Origin: an uncultured Prevotellaceae bacterium
Lineage (GTDB): Bacteria; Bacteroidota; Bacteroidia; Bacteroidales; Bacteroidaceae
Assembly (NCBI GenBank): GCA_945827465.1
Contig: CALZOH010000050.1
Span: 1 to 16,039 of the forward strand
Direction: 5' to 3'
Length of the DNA stretch: 16,039 bases
Positions 6,789 through 14,605 of this stretch are shown piece after piece; the first letter of the stretch is position 1, and each line of letters begins with the position of its first letter. The position numbers and the translations under genes are program-made. The notes beneath the pieces were generated by a model. It was not told where the DNA came from and searched no databases. It saw only the letters and a program-made list of their open reading frames with translations.

Positions 6789-7850
6789 ATGAATTTTAAG
6801 ATTGCAGTATTGGCCGGAGATGGTATCGGCCCTGAAATATCCGCTCAAGGAGTGGACGTGATAAAAGCCATTGCAAAAAAGTTTGGACATGAAGTGAGTT
6901 TTCAATCTGCACTTTGCGGCGCTGCGGCTATCGATGCCGTGGGCGATCCTTTTCCAGATGAAACCTTCAAGATTTGTCAGGAGGCCGATGCCGTATTCTT
7001 TTCGGCAGTAGGAGACCCCAAGTTCGATAACAATCCGTCAGCAAAGGTTCGCCCCGAGCAAGGCCTCTTGGCCATGCGCAAGAAGTTGGGCCTCTTTGCC
7101 AATATCCGTCCGGTAGAAACCTTCAAGTGCTTGCTCCACAAGTCACCCCTGAAGGACGAACTGATTGAGGGCGCCGACTTCATCTGCATCCGAGAACTGA
7201 CAGGCGGAATGTACTTCGGCGAGAAGTACGAAAGCGATGAGAAAGCCTACGACACGAACTTCTACACCCGTCCCGAAATTGAGCGCATTCTCAAGGTGGC
7301 ATTTGAATACGCTATGAAGCGTCGCAAACATCTCACGGTGGTAGACAAAGCCAATGTATTGGCCAGTTCGCGCTTGTGGCGCAAGGTGGCTCAGGAAATG
7401 GCTCCTCAATATCCGGAGGTGACAACCGATTATATGTATGTAGACAATGCGTCCATGCGTATGATTGCCGAGCCTCGCTTCTTCGACGTGATGGTGACCG
7501 AAAATACATTTGGCGACATTCTTACCGACGAAGGTTCGTGCATCAGCGGCAGTATGGGATTGCTTCCGTCGGCATCAACAGGAACAGGCACACCCGTATT
7601 TGAACCGATCCACGGTTCGTGGCCCCAGGCCAAGGGCTTGAACATAGCCAATCCGTTGGCGCAAATCCTTTCGGCAGCCATGCTCTTTGAATACTTCGAC
7701 TGCAAGGCCGAAGGCGCGCTGATTCGCGAGGCTGTAAACGCCAGTCTGGACGCCAATGTACGTACACCCGAGATTCAGGTTGAAGGTGGTGAAAAGTACG
7801 GAACTCGCGAAGTGGGCGAATGGATCGTGAAGTACATCGAAGAGAAATAA
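6789..7850 (+). CDS. leuB: 3-isopropylmalate dehydrogenase
   Basis: Oxidises and decarboxylates 3-isopropylmalate to 2-oxoisocaproate with NAD+, and probably 3-methylmalate to 2-oxobutanoate as well. At 353 aa it has usual length. AGDGIGPE (9-16) is the N-terminal motif. The substrate arginines lie in MRKKLGLFANIRP (96-108; Arg97, Arg107) and in RELTGGMYFG (135-144; Arg135, Tyr142). Lys187 (DKANVL) is the catalytic lysine. The metal aspartates are Asp219 (VDN) and Asp243/Asp247 (FGDILTDEGS). The NAD loop EPIHGSWPQAKGLNIANP (272-289) differs from the common HGSAPDIAGKGIANP but keeps its frame. It lies 34 bases after cimA, has AT-richer codons than leuACD, and is the last gene before a strong hairpin terminator. 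Confidence 0.95.
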   Translation: MNFKIAVLAGDGIGPEISAQGVDVIKAIAKKFGHEVSFQSALCGAAAIDAVGDPFPDETFKICQEADAVFFSAVGDPKFDNNPSAKVRPEQGLLAMRKKLGLFANIRPVETFKCLLHKSPLKDELIEGADFICIRELTGGMYFGEKYESDEKAYDTNFYTRPEIERILKVAFEYAMKRRKHLTVVDKANVLASSRLWRKVAQEMAPQYPEVTTDYMYVDNASMRMIAEPRFFDVMVTENTFGDILTDEGSCISGSMGLLPSASTGTGTPVFEPIHGSWPQAKGLNIANPLAQILSAAMLFEYFDCKAEGALIREAVNASLDANVRTPEIQVEGGEKYGTREVGEWIVKYIEEK

Positions 7851-7884
7851 GACTTCTGTAGCTGTTAGCAGACAGTCCTAAAAT

Positions 7885-7931
7885 AAGAATCAGTCCAACT
7901 TTTCCATCAGGAAGAAGTTGGACTGATTCTT
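7885..7931. terminator. Bidirectional terminator, leu operon and panCD
   Basis: A perfect 17-bp inverted repeat (7885-7901 with 7915-7931, core AGAATCAGTCCAACTT) has a 13-base loop and lies between the convergent leuB and panD stop codons. On the plus strand it ends in a short T-rich tail (TTCTTTAT). On the minus strand it is followed by TTATTTTA. It can serve both operons. Confidence 0.8.
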
Positions 7932-7964
7932 TATAGGGAGAATAACCGGATGTCGGAGGTTGGA

Positions 7965-8312
7965 TTAGAGCAGGTTGGTTGCCGTATTCGGGAAGATGAC
8001 CTGGGGCTTGAACTCCTTGGCTTCTTCCGGAGTCATCGTGGCATAAGCCATAATGATAATGATATCGCCAATCTGAACTTTTCGCGCAGCTGCGCCATTG
8101 AGGCAAATACAACCGCTGCCTCGGCGTCCTTTAATGATATAGGTTTCAAATCGCTCACCGTTATTGTTATCGACAATATAAACGTGTTCGCCTTCTAACA
8201 ATCCGGCTGCATCCATAAGGTCTTCATCGATGGTGATGCTCCCGATGTAGTTCAAGTTGGCATCTGTAACGTGGACACAATGGATCTTTGATTTCAGAAC
8301 TTCTATAAACAT
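7965..8312 (-). CDS. panD: Aspartate 1-decarboxylase proenzyme
   Basis: Makes beta-alanine from L-aspartate for pantothenate; a pyruvoyl enzyme that cleaves itself. At 115 aa it is within the usual 115-140. The self-processing Gly24-Ser25 bond is present in YIGSITID (22-29), at exactly the standard position if translation starts at the Met encoded at 8312. This is why the longer frame starting at 8351 is not used. Other family features are the KSKIH start (7-11), DAAGLLEGE, NGERFETYII (Tyr and Arg of the active site), and NGAAAR followed by GDIIIIMAY. It lies 16 bases downstream of panC on the same strand, so the two form an operon. No panB is seen here. Confidence 0.93.
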   Translation of the reverse strand: MFIEVLKSKIHCVHVTDANLNYIGSITIDEDLMDAAGLLEGEHVYIVDNNNGERFETYIIKGRRGSGCICLNGAAARKVQIGDIIIIMAYATMTPEEAKEFKPQVIFPNTATNLL

Positions 8313-8328
8313 GGCTTGAAAAAGATGA

Positions 8329-9177
8329 TTATTTATATCTGATATTATCAATGAGTCTTACGGGAAGCTGGCCGCAGTAAACCGTAATGCAACCAACAAT
8401 AGACTCGGAATCATTCCAGGAACTGACTTTCTGGAGTGAGTCGCCGTCAACGATTTCATAATATTCTACCTCGAGTCCTTCGTGAGCATTGATGGAGTCA
8501 ACAACAAAAGCGAGAGTTTCGTCAACCGTGTGAGCGTGGGCAAATTCTTTGCTCGCAAACAGGATCTTTGAAATATTTACCGCCAAATTCCTTTCATCGG
8601 CAGAGAGCAGCGCGTTACGGCTACTCAAAGCCAATCCGTCTGCTTCGCGAACAATGGGGCAGGGGCATATGGTGACGGGAATCTTCAGGTCGGCTACCAT
8701 CGCCTTGATAACAGCAATCTGCTGAAAATCTTTTTCGCCGAAATAGGCTCGGTCGGGGTTAACAGCATAGAAAAGTTTGCTGACAATCTGGCAAACACCA
8801 TTGAAGTGGCCCGGACGTCGTGGACCTTCCATGACAGTATCGATTGGCGGGTAACTGAAAGTGCGGGTATCGGCTTCAGGATACATCTCCTCAACAGAGG
8901 GATAGAAAATGTAGTCCGCACCGATGGCTTCCACTAATTGGCAGTCTGCTTCAAAGGTGCGTGGATAGCGAAGAAGGTCGTTTTGGTCATTAAATTGAGT
9001 TGGGTTAACGAAGTCGCTAACTACAGTGATATCATTCTCGGATACGCTCCTTCTAATTAAAGAAGCATGGCCCGCATGAAGGGCCCCCATCGTGGGCACT
9101 AATCCTATGGATTTACCTGAATTTCTTGCAGAAAACAATTTCTCGTTTAGAGCTTTAATGGTCTTGACAATTTCCAT
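8329..9177 (-). CDS. panC: Pantothenate synthetase (pantoate-beta-alanine ligase)
   Basis: Joins D-pantoate and beta-alanine through a pantoyl-adenylate, using ATP. At 282 aa it has usual length from the Met at 9177; the extra 14 codons upstream (to 9219) run through the probable promoter and are not conserved in type. Motifs are VPTMGALHAGH (27-37) with the HIGH-like HAGH, VNPTQF (57-62), GRRPGHFNGV-type stretch EGPRRPGHFNGV (117-128), YFGEKDFQQ (145-153) and the KMSKS-like LSSRN (184-188). Its product chemistry uses beta-alanine from PanD, encoded immediately downstream. It is divergent from a glycogen-synthase-like gene, an arrangement I recall as common in Bacteroidales. Confidence 0.95.
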   Translation of the reverse strand: MEIVKTIKALNEKLFSARNSGKSIGLVPTMGALHAGHASLIRRSVSENDITVVSDFVNPTQFNDQNDLLRYPRTFEADCQLVEAIGADYIFYPSVEEMYPEADTRTFSYPPIDTVMEGPRRPGHFNGVCQIVSKLFYAVNPDRAYFGEKDFQQIAVIKAMVADLKIPVTICPCPIVREADGLALSSRNALLSADERNLAVNISKILFASKEFAHAHTVDETLAFVVDSINAHEGLEVEYYEIVDGDSLQKVSSWNDSESIVGCITVYCGQLPVRLIDNIRYK

Positions 9178-9206
9178 TTTTATCTCAATGTAATTCTTTC
9201 GGGGTG

Positions 9207-9214
9207 CAAAATAA
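9207..9214 (-). promoter_or_regulatory. Possible -7 box of panC-panD
   Basis: On the minus strand TTATTTTG matches TAnnTTTG at 7 of 8 positions and lies 29 bases before the panC start. No TTTG is seen at the expected distance upstream. Weak evidence. Confidence 0.3.
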
Positions 9215-9247
9215 CACAATTATTTTTACATACGGAAGAAACCTTAC

Positions 9248-9281
9248 TTTCAAAAGTTTCTGATTTCTAAAACTTTTGAAA
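9248..9281. repeat. Perfect 12-bp inverted repeat between divergent genes
   Basis: TTTCAAAAGTTT (9248-9259) and AAACTTTTGAAA (9270-9281) are exact reverse complements separated by 10 bases. Each half is itself nearly palindromic. The element lies between the panC and glycogen-synthase-like starts, about 30 bases before the plus-strand -7 box. That suits an operator for a dimeric regulator, or a cruciform. No T tract follows, so a terminator is unlikely. Confidence 0.5.
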
Positions 9282-9309
9282 TTTGCATCTTCAAGTCGCC
9301 ATTTTTTTG

Positions 9310-9317
9310 TACCTTTG
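9310..9317 (+). promoter_or_regulatory. -7 box of the glycogen-synthase-like gene
   Basis: TACCTTTG matches TAnnTTTG exactly and ends 18 bases before the ATG, a spacing also seen before purF in this window. The nearest TTTG upstream (9282-9285) leaves a 24-base spacer, longer than ideal. Confidence 0.5.
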
Positions 9318-9335
9318 CATCACAAAGTTAACATC

Positions 9336-10157
9336 ATGGGATCGAAGAAGATTTTGTTTATTGGCCAAGAGATAACTCCTTATGTGCCTGAAACGGTTAT
9401 GTCGCTTAACGGTAGGCAAATTCCCCAAGCAATTCAAGAGTCTGGTTGTGAAATCCGGACTTTTTTGCCGAAGTGGGGTAATATTAATGAAAGACGTAAT
9501 CAATTGCACGAAGTAATACGCCTCTCAGGAATGAACATTATTATCAATGATACCGACCATCCGCTAATTATCAAAGTGGCAACACTGCAAGCGGCGCATA
9601 TGCAGGTGTATTTTATCGATAATGAAGACTTTTTCCAAAAGAGACTAATGGTTGCGGATAAAAGCGGAAAAGAATATACGGATAATTATGAGCGTTCTAT
9701 TTTCTATGTCCGCAGTGTAATGGAAACCATTAAGAAGTTGAGATGGTATCCTGACATTATACATTGTCAAGGTTGGATTTCTGCTACTACACCTTTCTAT
9801 CTGAAGAATGTTTATTGTGAGGAAACTCCTTTTGCTAATACAAAGGTGGTTTACTCTCTTTACGATAATCCGTTGTCAGCTTTGATTCCCGGAAATTTTA
9901 AGGAGTGCTTGGCTTTCCGTAATGTTACTCCTGAATCAATCGATAAACAGAACCTGTCGTTAAATTCTCCGACCGACTTCGATAAGTTCGCCATCTCTTT
10001 TTCTGATGGAGTGGTGGTTTCTTCTGAAAATATTCAGTCAGATGTGTTGGAGTTTGCGCGTCAGCGAAATATTCCAATTATTGATAATTGTCGGGAAAAT
10101 GAAACTTCTGAGAGTGTTGCACAACGCTTCTCTGATTTCTACGACTCCATTTATTAG
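9336..10157 (+). CDS. Reduced GT5 glycogen/starch synthase-like protein
   Basis: A 273-aa protein matching only the N-terminal Rossmann domain of GT5 glycogen synthases (PF08323). MGSKKILFIGQEITPYV (1-17) corresponds to the GlgA opening KVLFVASEVxPF. The next segment reads PETVMSLNGRQIPQAI and lacks the ADP-glucose lysine motif KTGGL. DIIHCQGWISATTPFYLK corresponds to DVVHAHDWHxALxPxYLK but has lost the conserved His-Asp. The whole C-terminal GT1-like domain, which holds the nucleotide-sugar site, is absent. A glycosyl-transfer role is therefore doubtful; a regulatory or binding role is possible. The ATG at 9336 is chosen because it follows the -7 box at 9310-9317. The stop is 20 bases before the lipoprotein gene, so the two probably share a transcript. 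Databases often call such proteins glycogen synthase. Confidence 0.75.
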   Translation: MGSKKILFIGQEITPYVPETVMSLNGRQIPQAIQESGCEIRTFLPKWGNINERRNQLHEVIRLSGMNIIINDTDHPLIIKVATLQAAHMQVYFIDNEDFFQKRLMVADKSGKEYTDNYERSIFYVRSVMETIKKLRWYPDIIHCQGWISATTPFYLKNVYCEETPFANTKVVYSLYDNPLSALIPGNFKECLAFRNVTPESIDKQNLSLNSPTDFDKFAISFSDGVVVSSENIQSDVLEFARQRNIPIIDNCRENETSESVAQRFSDFYDSIY

Positions 10158-10177
10158 ACTTTTTTCCATTCATCAAG

Positions 10178-11632
10178 ATGAATCACATCAGTAAGAGTAC
10201 TCTTTTAAAATATAGTTGTGCATTCCTGTTCTTGTTGTTCGCGTGGGCTTCATGTGATGACAATACTGATACGTTTGGAAGTAGCGTAATGCCCGATAGT
10301 GATGTCAGCGAAGTAACGCAGGCTGTTTATGGTGCGTACGCCAATTCTGTGATGGTCGATTCTCTTATGGCTAATTCATCCGTATGTTATTTGGGTCGAG
10401 TAACAGACCCGGAGACAAATTCAACAACGACCTGCAACTTTTTGGCACAATTCTATTCCTTGTCAAATTATAGTTTCCCTCCGCGCGATAGTTTGATTTT
10501 GCGTGATGGACAGATTGCGGCCGATTCGGTGGAATTGAAGATTTATATCAAATCATATTATGGCGATTCGCTAAATTCTATCAAAATAGGCGTATATGAA
10601 TTAGATTCTGCGAATATATTGAATCCGGAAGCTTCCTACTATACAAATATGGATGCGGATAAATATTTGAGTAGAAAATCTGATGCCATTCGGAAGGAAT
10701 TAACCTTTGCCGTTGCCGATCTTTCGTTACCCGATAGTATTCGTTATTCAACAGAATACAAGTATATCCGGGTGAAACTTCCGGTGAGCTTTGGTACAAA
10801 GGTAATGAATAAGTATTATGAACATCCTGAATACTTCAAGAGTGCTTACTCCTTTATCAAATATGTATTTCCCGGATTTTATGTGAAGACGTTGTCGGGC
10901 AATGGAACGTTAGTCAATGTTGATGAATCGACGTTGAGCGTTTATTTCAAATATCGTATGAATGGTGTGGAATACGACGGTGTTCAACGCGTTGCTGCCA
11001 CAGAAGAAGTATTGCAGTGCAATCAAGTGGATAATACGAATCTTGATCAATTGTTGAACCAAAGCGATGTGTCCTTCCTTAAAACTCCTGCAGGTATTTT
11101 TACGGAGGTGTCGCTTCCAATCTTAGATATTTATGAGAATCATGACAGAGATTCTGTGAATAGTGCGAAGATTGTCTTCATGCGTCAAAACAATAATAAT
11201 ATAGGTTCGTATAACTTATCTACACCTTCTACCTTGTTGATGGTGCCGAAGGACGAAATGGAATCTTTTTTCAGCAGCCACAAGGTGCCGGATTCGTACA
11301 AGACCTATATTACAAACTACGACAATACGTATAATTCCTATACATTTAATAATATTGCCAATTTGGTTTCATATTTAAAGCGTGTTTGCGACAAGGGTGC
11401 TGGTATTACGGAAAATGATTCTGAAGTAGTGCGTAAGGCAAAGATTACTGCTTGGACAAATGCCAATCCTAATTGGAATAAAGTGCTATTGGTTCCCGTT
11501 ACTACTGCATCCAGCAGTACCGGAACGATAACGAGTGTTTATCATGAGTTCGGATTGACGAGTACGCGTTTGGTGGGAGGTTCCAACCATGCCATACGTT
11601 TTTCCATCGTGTATAGCCATTTTAAATACTGA
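10178..11632 (+). CDS. DUF4270-type outer-membrane lipoprotein
   Basis: A 484-aa protein of unknown function that resembles the Bacteroidetes DUF4270 family by its overall pattern: an N-terminal CDDxxDxxGSxVxP stretch, then repeated beta-rich segments such as ADSVELKIYIKSYYGDS. It has a type II signal peptide: Lys-containing n-region, hydrophobic CAFLFLLFAW (14-23) and lipobox WASC with Cys26. The residues after the Cys are DDNTD, an acidic stretch like the lipoprotein export signal that sends Bacteroidetes lipoproteins to the cell surface. The C-terminal part ends in a hydrophobic-aromatic strand (HAIRFSIVYSHFKY). It sits between the GT5-like gene (20 bases upstream) and an AraC regulator (14 bases downstream), and codons are AT-rich like theirs. 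Family assignment is from memory of the motif. Confidence 0.7.
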   Translation: MNHISKSTLLKYSCAFLFLLFAWASCDDNTDTFGSSVMPDSDVSEVTQAVYGAYANSVMVDSLMANSSVCYLGRVTDPETNSTTTCNFLAQFYSLSNYSFPPRDSLILRDGQIAADSVELKIYIKSYYGDSLNSIKIGVYELDSANILNPEASYYTNMDADKYLSRKSDAIRKELTFAVADLSLPDSIRYSTEYKYIRVKLPVSFGTKVMNKYYEHPEYFKSAYSFIKYVFPGFYVKTLSGNGTLVNVDESTLSVYFKYRMNGVEYDGVQRVAATEEVLQCNQVDNTNLDQLLNQSDVSFLKTPAGIFTEVSLPILDIYENHDRDSVNSAKIVFMRQNNNNIGSYNLSTPSTLLMVPKDEMESFFSSHKVPDSYKTYITNYDNTYNSYTFNNIANLVSYLKRVCDKGAGITENDSEVVRKAKITAWTNANPNWNKVLLVPVTTASSSTGTITSVYHEFGLTSTRLVGGSNHAIRFSIVYSHFKY

Positions 11633-11646
11633 TAAACTTTCCAACA

Positions 11647-12543
11647 ATGGCATTTGATAAGGATGAAAGAATAAAGGCCATTGAGAATAATTGGACTGAT
11701 TATGACGACGGCGATTTATTTGTCGTCAACCATATATCAAAAATATGGTTAGGTGGCACTGCTCATTCTTTTTGTGTCAATAAGGTGATCGTCATTGTAT
11801 GTTATCAGGGGTATTTTAATATTTGTCTTAATAATTATTCATTTCGAGTAGGGGAGGATAACGAGATTATTTGTTATCCGGGTATAACCATCAGTGATTT
11901 TATACCTTCTGAAAATATGAAGTGCATCATATTGGGATTTTCTGTTCGTTCAATGGATAATTCCTTCTTTGCTACCGAACAGGTGTGGCAACGAATATTC
12001 GATGTGAAAGATGCTCCCATTATTCATCTTTCAGAAGAAGAGATGACCTTATTGTTTCACTATGCGGGAATCGTAAAAATCAAGTCACCTCAGCAGGCTA
12101 CACCTTTTCAGCGACGTATGATGCACGCTTTGTTGCAATCACTCATATATGCCTTCTTTGATTTCTTCTCAAAGGTTTCAGATAAACCATTGCAGCCGGT
12201 CAATGTACATCGTCGCGATCAGATTTATCGCAAATTCATAGAATTGTTGGGAAAGGAAAATGGACGTATCTGTACCGTCTCTTATATCGCCCGCCAACTT
12301 TGTATCACTCCGAAATATCTTTCAACGGTTATTAAGGCAAGTAGTGGTCGTTCGCCCATAGAGTGGATTCATTACCATACCATCAATGCCATCGCCCAGC
12401 AGTTACGTTATACCAATAAAAGTTTCAAGGATATTTCTAATGAATTGGGCTTCCCCAATCAGCATGTCTTTTCCAAATTTGTGAAAACGCAATTGGGAAT
12501 GTCATCGGGAGCATATCGTTTGCGCTTCCAAAACGAACTCTAA
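11647..12543 (+). CDS. AraC-family transcriptional regulator
   Basis: A 298-aa protein with a cupin-like N-terminal sensor half (about 25-125, beta-rich, including FNICLNNYSFRVGEDNEIICYPG) and a C-terminal pair of helix-turn-helix motifs. The first is IARQLCITPKYLSTVIKASSG (214-234). The second is FKDISNELGFPNQHVFSKFV (260-279), followed by the family-typical GMSSGAYR (284-291). It probably binds DNA near its own operon or elsewhere; the ligand cannot be read from the sequence. It follows the lipoprotein gene after 14 bases and probably shares its transcript. A hairpin terminator follows. Confidence 0.88.
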   Translation: MAFDKDERIKAIENNWTDYDDGDLFVVNHISKIWLGGTAHSFCVNKVIVIVCYQGYFNICLNNYSFRVGEDNEIICYPGITISDFIPSENMKCIILGFSVRSMDNSFFATEQVWQRIFDVKDAPIIHLSEEEMTLLFHYAGIVKIKSPQQATPFQRRMMHALLQSLIYAFFDFFSKVSDKPLQPVNVHRRDQIYRKFIELLGKENGRICTVSYIARQLCITPKYLSTVIKASSGRSPIEWIHYHTINAIAQQLRYTNKSFKDISNELGFPNQHVFSKFVKTQLGMSSGAYRLRFQNEL

Positions 12544-12552
12544 CGCAGTTGT

Positions 12553-12610
12553 GATATACTAGTTCTGACGTGCCTTGTACGGACAAGGTTGTATATCGTA
12601 TTTTCAATTT
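12553..12610 (+). terminator. Probable terminator after the AraC gene
   Basis: GATATAC (12553-12559) pairs with GTATATC (12591-12597). An inner CCTTGT (12573-12578) pairs perfectly with ACAAGG (12583-12588) around a 4-base loop. GTATTTTCAATTTT follows. The T tract is interrupted, so termination strength is uncertain. Confidence 0.5.
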
Positions 12611-12658
12611 TGGTGCCTTAAATCTGACAAATTGAAAGAATAATCAATTTTTATCAGA
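12602..12658. repeat. Three mutually exclusive inverted-repeat segments
   Basis: TTTCAATTT (12602-12610) pairs perfectly with AAATTGAAA (12629-12637). The first part of that second segment, AAATTGA, can instead pair with TCAATTT (12644-12650), flanked by TCTGA/TCAGA (12623-12627 with 12654-12658). A run of T follows at 12661-12666. This lies before the purF -7 box, so it would be in the 3' end of the AraC transcript or act as DNA. AT-rich sequence makes chance pairing more likely. Confidence 0.35.
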
Positions 12659-12687
12659 CATTTTTTCGATATTTGGATGCAATAATT

Positions 12688-12695
12688 TAACTTTG
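12688..12695 (+). promoter_or_regulatory. -7 box of purF-carA-carB
   Basis: TAACTTTG matches TAnnTTTG exactly and ends 17 bases before the purF ATG, the same layout as at 9310. No clear TTTG lies at the expected -33 position; TTTTTTC (12661-12667 region) is the nearest candidate. Confidence 0.5.
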
Positions 12696-12712
12696 CACTC
12701 AAAACCGCAACA

Positions 12713-14605
12713 ATGGAGCAACTAAAACATGAATGTGGTGTGGCAATGGTTCGTTTGCTAAAGCCGTTGGAATATTATAAAGAGAAATATGGTACTTGGT
12801 CCAAGGGTTTAGACGAGCTTTATTTGTTGATGGAAAAGCAACACAACCGTGGTCAGGAAGGAGCCGGAATGGCTTGCGTGAAGATGACAGCCTCGCCGGG
12901 CGAGGAATATATGTTTCGCGAAAGAGGATTAGGCACGGGTGCCATACAGGAGATCTTTTCCACTGTTCATCATTCTATCAATTCCATCCCAAAAGACTTA
13001 CGTAGCAATCTGGATTATGTAAAGGAGCATGTGCCTTTTGCCGGGGAGATTTACATGGGGCATTTGCGATATTCCACCACCGGTCGTAGCGGAATCTCGA
13101 ATGTTCATCCCTTCCTGCGACGCAATAACTGGCGAGCCAAGAACCTTTGTTTGTGTGGGAATTTCAATATGACCAATGTGGATGAGATTTTTCATTCCAT
13201 CGTCGATTCCGGTCAGCACCCCCGACAATATGCCGACACGTTCATCCTTTTGGAGCAATTGGGTCACCGTTTGGATATGGAAAGTGACCGTTTGTACAAG
13301 GAAGCGAAAGATAAAGGTTTACAGGGGCAGGCAATCACCCGTTACATTGAAGAATATATTGACATAGCCAACGTTCTGAAGAGTTCATGTGAAATCTGGG
13401 ACGGTGGCTATGTTATTTGTGGGATGACCGGAAGCGGCGAAATGTTTACCATGCGCGACCCGTGGGGCATTCGTCCTTGCTTTTGGTATAAGGATGAGGA
13501 GCAGGTTGTCATTGCCTCTGAGCGTCCGGTTATTCAGACCACTTTATTTGTGGAGGCCGACCGTGTGAACGAGCTCCGACCCGGTGAGGCGCTCATTGTT
13601 GACCTTCACGGTGAGATGCGATTAGAGCAGATACTTGAACCGAGAGATTACCGGGCTTGTTCTTTTGAGCGAATCTATTTCAGCCGTGGTAGCGACGTTG
13701 ATATTTACCGGGAGCGAAAGGCCTTGGGACGTCAACTTTTGCAACCCATCTTGAAGGCTATTGGCGGCGATTTGCGCCATACGGTCTTCTCGTTTATTCC
13801 GAATACGGCCGAGGCTGCCTTTTACGGGATGATAGAGGGATTTAATGAATACCTCAATCGTCAGAAGGTGCAGCGCATCCTCCGCTTGGGCGGTCAGGCC
13901 GACGAAAAAGAATTGCAGGAAATTCTGTCAGAGAAAGTCCGCAGCGAAAAGGTGGCGTGGAAAGATATCAAGATGCGTACATTTATTACGGAGGGTAACA
14001 GCCGCAATGATTTGGCGGCTCATGTTTATGATGTAACCTACGGCAGCGTAGTACCCAATGTTGACAACTTAGTGATTATCGACGACAGCATCGTGAGAGG
14101 TACCACCTTGCGCGAAAGCATCCTGCGTATACTCGACCGGCTTCATCCGAAGAAGATCGTAGTGGTATCTTCGTCCCCCCAAATCCGTTATCCCGACTAT
14201 TACGGTATTGATATGAGTCGTCTGGAGGAGTTCATAGCCTTCCGGGCGGTTATCGAGCTATTGCGCGATGCCGGCCGCACCGATATCATTGATGAAACCT
14301 ACCGCCTGAGTAAGGCCCAGCAGCAGTTGCCTAAAGAATCCGTGGTGAATTATGTGAAGAACATCTACCGCCCCTTTACTGCAGAGCAAATTTCGGCCAA
14401 GATGGCGGAGTTGCTCCATGCTCGCGAGGTGAAGGCTGAGATTGCAATTGTGTATCAAACATTGGAGGGGCTTCATCAGGCTTGTCCCAACCATTCGGGC
14501 GATTGGTATTTCAGTGGTGACTATCCTACGCCGGGTGGAAACAAACGCGTGAATAACGCTTTCATAGATTATTACGAGAACGAATATACGAAAACAGAAT
14601 CATGA
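12713..14605 (+). CDS. purF: Divergent long amidophosphoribosyltransferase (PurF-like)
   Basis: Glutamine PRPP amidotransferase family: an Ntn glutaminase domain (about 8-290) and a type I PRTase domain (about 315-520). At 630 aa it is well above the usual 470-505. Cys8 (HECGVAMV) would be the N-terminal nucleophile after removal of a 7-residue propeptide. RGQEGAG (46-52), GHLRYSTTG (117-125) and Asp175 (ADTFILL) are kept. The usual HNGNL is replaced by LCGNF (147-151), so the oxyanion Asn-Gly pair is not obvious. The PRPP loop VIIDDSIVRGTT (454-465) is intact. PNTAEAA (363-369) stands where PDSGxxAA is usual, and about 25 extra residues precede MRTFI (421-425). The four Fe-S cysteines of the B. 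subtilis type are not present. It overlaps carA by 4 bases. Whether it makes phosphoribosylamine is not proven; a second, canonical purF may exist elsewhere. Confidence 0.75.
   Translation: MEQLKHECGVAMVRLLKPLEYYKEKYGTWSKGLDELYLLMEKQHNRGQEGAGMACVKMTASPGEEYMFRERGLGTGAIQEIFSTVHHSINSIPKDLRSNLDYVKEHVPFAGEIYMGHLRYSTTGRSGISNVHPFLRRNNWRAKNLCLCGNFNMTNVDEIFHSIVDSGQHPRQYADTFILLEQLGHRLDMESDRLYKEAKDKGLQGQAITRYIEEYIDIANVLKSSCEIWDGGYVICGMTGSGEMFTMRDPWGIRPCFWYKDEEQVVIASERPVIQTTLFVEADRVNELRPGEALIVDLHGEMRLEQILEPRDYRACSFERIYFSRGSDVDIYRERKALGRQLLQPILKAIGGDLRHTVFSFIPNTAEAAFYGMIEGFNEYLNRQKVQRILRLGGQADEKELQEILSEKVRSEKVAWKDIKMRTFITEGNSRNDLAAHVYDVTYGSVVPNVDNLVIIDDSIVRGTTLRESILRILDRLHPKKIVVVSSSPQIRYPDYYGIDMSRLEEFIAFRAVIELLRDAGRTDIIDETYRLSKAQQQLPKESVVNYVKNIYRPFTAEQISAKMAELLHAREVKAEIAIVYQTLEGLHQACPNHSGDWYFSGDYPTPGGNKRVNNAFIDYYENEYTKTES

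Noticed and set aside
8313..8351. Longer panD start
   Set aside because: Starting at 8312 puts the Gly24-Ser25 self-cleavage bond at its standard position; the extra 13 residues overlap the end of panC.
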